From assembly GCA_026392575.1 (NCBI GenBank), contig JAPLBU010000243.1:1-6968 (forward strand): a stretch of DNA of 6,968 bases, written 5' to 3'. Position 1 is the stretch's first letter; each line of letters begins with the position of its first letter. Positions 5,426 to 6,968 of the stretch are shown here, in pieces. The DNA comes from Actinomycetota bacterium. Lineage in GTDB: Bacteria; Actinomycetota; Actinomycetes; S36-B12. The translations under genes were made by a program, and so were the position numbers. Under the pieces are notes generated by a model that was not told the origin of the DNA, did not search any database, and saw only the letters and a program-made list of their open reading frames with translations.

Positions 5426-5968
5426 ATGCCGAGTGAAGCCTGGAGCCAGCTGCGCGAGCAGATCATCGAGAAGGCTGTTGTCCGCGGGAAGGTCATCCTG
5501 TCCAGCGGTCGAGAGGCCGACTACTACGTCGACCTGCGGCGTGTCACGCTCGACGCGGTGGCAGCGCCCTTGGTTGGTCGGGTCATGCGTGAGCTAACCG
5601 CTGACTGGGCCTATTCGGCTGTCGGCGGCCTGACGCTGGGTGCGGATCCTGTCGCAACGGCGATGCTGCATGACGCGGCCCGCTCCGGCGAGCTGCTCGA
5701 CGCATTCGTCGTCCGCAAGAGCGAGAAGCAGCACGGGCTGCAGCGACGCATTGAAGGCCCGGATGTGGCCGGCCGCACGGTATTGGCTGTCGAAGACACG
5801 TCGACGACGGGTGGTTCCGTGCTCACGGCAGTGGACGCACTGATCGAAGACGGGGCGACCATCTGTGGCGTCGCGGTCATCGTTGATCGCGGTGCAGGCC
5901 CCGCGATCATCGAGCGTGGAATGGAATACCGGGCCGCCTACTCGCTGTCAGACCTCGGGCTGGCCTAG
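5426..5968 (+). CDS. pyrE: Orotate phosphoribosyltransferase
   Basis: PyrE joins orotate to PRPP to make orotidine 5'-monophosphate, the fifth step of UMP synthesis, acting in the cytoplasm as a homodimer in known members. The 180-residue length is typical for the actinobacterial form. Motifs: GKVILSSGREADYYVDLRR (21-39), which includes the orotate-binding region; the catalytic-loop segment VVRKSEKQHG (95-104) with R97, K98, K101 and H103; and the PRPP-binding signature VLAVEDTSTTGGS (119-131) with E123-D124. Nothing is missing. The ATG at 5426 has no Shine-Dalgarno but has a TAGGCT box six bases upstream, indicating a leaderless message. Its last 21 bases overlap the 3' end of the DinB-like gene on the other strand. 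No other pyrimidine genes are in the window. Confidence 0.96.
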   Translation: MPSEAWSQLREQIIEKAVVRGKVILSSGREADYYVDLRRVTLDAVAAPLVGRVMRELTADWAYSAVGGLTLGADPVATAMLHDAARSGELLDAFVVRKSEKQHGLQRRIEGPDVAGRTVLAVEDTSTTGGSVLTAVDALIEDGATICGVAVIVDRGAGPAIIERGMEYRAAYSLSDLGLA

Positions 5969-6415
5969 CAGGATCGAGGCGCGGTGCTCCTCGTCGTGTG
6001 AGAGCACCTGCAGCATCAGCCCCTCGACATCGAGTGAGCCGAATGCTTCATGCTCGGCGCGAGCATCCCAGTCGTCGTCGGTCAGCTCGCGCAGGCGGTG
6101 CAGGAGAAGTGTGCGGCTGGCGAGCAACTGCGCGCCGGCATCGTCGGCGGTCATGCCGGCGAACCGCACGAGTGTCTGCTCCGCTTCGGGTTCCCACCAA
6201 GCGAACGAGGGCGTCATTCCTTCCTGTCGACCGATCACCATCTGATCGAGCCGGGGGAGCCACACCTCGGTGTCAACCTGGCTCAGGTGGCCGACGACGG
6301 TGGCCGCTGGCCAGCCGTCGCCGCGTGGCTCGGCGGGCGCTTCCTGCGCAGCGGAGATGACGCGGTCCGCCGACATGAGCAGCTCGACCATGAGCACTGA
6401 TCGCTTGATCGCCAT
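5948..6415 (-). CDS. DinB-superfamily protein
   Basis: The 155-residue product fits the DinB/YfiT-like four-helix-bundle superfamily of putative metal-dependent enzymes. The expected metal-binding histidine triad is present: H43 in VVGHLSQVD, and H140 and H144 in LSHDEEHRASILL. The GHLxxVD motif after helix 1 and the HxxxHR ending are characteristic. Family members include thiol transferases (bacillithiol, mycothiol) and many proteins of unknown role induced by stress; here the substrate cannot be read. It starts at ATG 6415, four bases after the TGA of the DedA gene (6422-6420), so the two are probably cotranscribed and translationally coupled. No strong ribosome site is seen. Its C-terminus (GQPEV) is encoded opposite the end of pyrE. 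Confidence 0.85.
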   Translation of the reverse strand: MAIKRSVLMVELLMSADRVISAAQEAPAEPRGDGWPAATVVGHLSQVDTEVWLPRLDQMVIGRQEGMTPSFAWWEPEAEQTLVRFAGMTADDAGAQLLASRTLLLHRLRELTDDDWDARAEHEAFGSLDVEGLMLQVLSHDEEHRASILLGQPEV

Positions 6416-6419
6416 CGTG

Positions 6420-6968
6420 TCAGGCGGTGGAGCGCTCGCGGCGATGACGGATGACCTCGATGACGATCGGCAGCACGCTCACAACGACGATGCTGAGCAG
6501 AATCAACTCGATGTTCTTCTTCACGAACTCGATGTTGCCGAGCCAGTACCCGGCGAGCGTCACGCCGATGGCCCAGAGCAGGCCGCCGATGGCGCTGAAG
6601 GTCAGGTAGCGCCCGAAGGGCATCTTGCCGACACCTGCCGTGGCGGTGATGAACGTCCGCACGATCGGCACGAAACGAGCCAGGATGATCGCGCGTGCGC
6701 CGTACTTCTCGAAGAACTGGTGGGTCTTGTCGACGTACTCCTGTCGGAACAGGCGGGAGTTGGGCCGGTTGAACAGTGATGGCCCGGCCTTGTAGCCGAT
6801 CCAGTAACCCGTGATGTTGCCGACGACGGCGGCGATGAACAGGATGAGGCACGCCGCGGCGATGTTCATGCCGATGGTGCCGCTGGCAATGAGCAGGCCG
6901 GTGATGAACAGCAGGGAGTCGCCCGGCAGGAAGAAGCCGATGAGCAGGCCGCACTCGGCGAAGATGAT
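6420..6968 (-). CDS. DedA-family integral membrane protein (start outside window)
   Basis: The frame is open to the window edge, giving 182 residues; probably a few tens at the N-terminus are missing. Visible signatures are IIFAECGLLIGFFLPGDSLL at 1-20, with the conserved acidic E5 and D17, and the ARFVPIVRT segment near 97-105 with the R-F-x-P-x-x-R pattern (R98, P101, R104), followed by AGVGKMPFGRYL. Several hydrophobic segments (about 19-31, 36-55, 122-142, 155-172) mark a membrane protein with re-entrant loops, of the VTT/SNARE-associated type. DedA proteins support membrane homeostasis and some flip undecaprenyl phosphate or phospholipids in a proton-motive-force-dependent way; which job applies here is not visible. 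The tail RHRRERSTA is basic and cytoplasmic by the positive-inside rule. It precedes the DinB-like gene in a two-gene unit. Confidence 0.93.
   Translation of the reverse strand: MIFAECGLLIGFFLPGDSLLFITGLLIASGTIGMNIAAACLILFIAAVVGNITGYWIGYKAGPSLFNRPNSRLFRQEYVDKTHQFFEKYGARAIILARFVPIVRTFITATAGVGKMPFGRYLTFSAIGGLLWAIGVTLAGYWLGNIEFVKKNIELILLSIVVVSVLPIVIEVIRHRRERSTA

Noticed and set aside
4683..5597. Long plus-strand open frame of 304 codons across SDR, the small protein and pyrE
   Set aside because: It is out of frame with the well-supported SDR and pyrE, and its Arg/Gly/Cys-rich translation shows no family motif.

Overview
The window looks like chromosomal DNA of a high-G+C Gram-positive bacterium (Actinomycetota); I cannot fix the family or genus. 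Supporting signs are strongly G/C-ending codons, a short actinobacterial-type PyrE, a DUF4031 protein, a DapC/Rv0858c-like aminotransferase, and several genes that appear to be leaderless: a TANNNT -10 hexamer lies only 6-7 nt before the start codon.

Layout. 1-270 (-) is the N-terminal part of a response regulator, cut by the window edge. 271-424 is a divergent intergenic region with two copies of a 13-bp direct repeat. 425-1102 (+) is a secreted two-module protein of unknown function. 1103-1205 has no intact gene but reads like the 3' end of a lost one. 1202-2646 (-) is a two-gene unit, PLP aminotransferase then DUF4031. 2691-4178 (-) is a secreted trypsin-like protease with C-terminal Ig/FnIII-like domains. 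4261-5043 (+) is a short-chain dehydrogenase. 5040-5402 (-) is a small uncharacterised protein. 5426-5968 (+) is pyrE. 5948-6415 (-) is a DinB-fold protein, and 6420-6968 (-) is a DedA membrane protein running off the right edge; these last two form a tight pair.

How it works together. Most of the window is ordinary housekeeping or accessory metabolism: amino-acid transamination, pyrimidine synthesis, a reductase, a membrane-maintenance protein and an exported protease. The least ordinary parts are (i) the left end, where a response regulator and an exported protein of unknown function diverge from a region with a spaced 13-bp repeat, and (ii) two divergent gene pairs (protease/SDR and small protein/pyrE) whose opposing -10 elements share a central TA in an ANNNTANNNT block, suggesting single symmetric promoters firing both ways. 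I see no tRNA, rRNA, CRISPR array, insertion sequence or strong intrinsic terminator.
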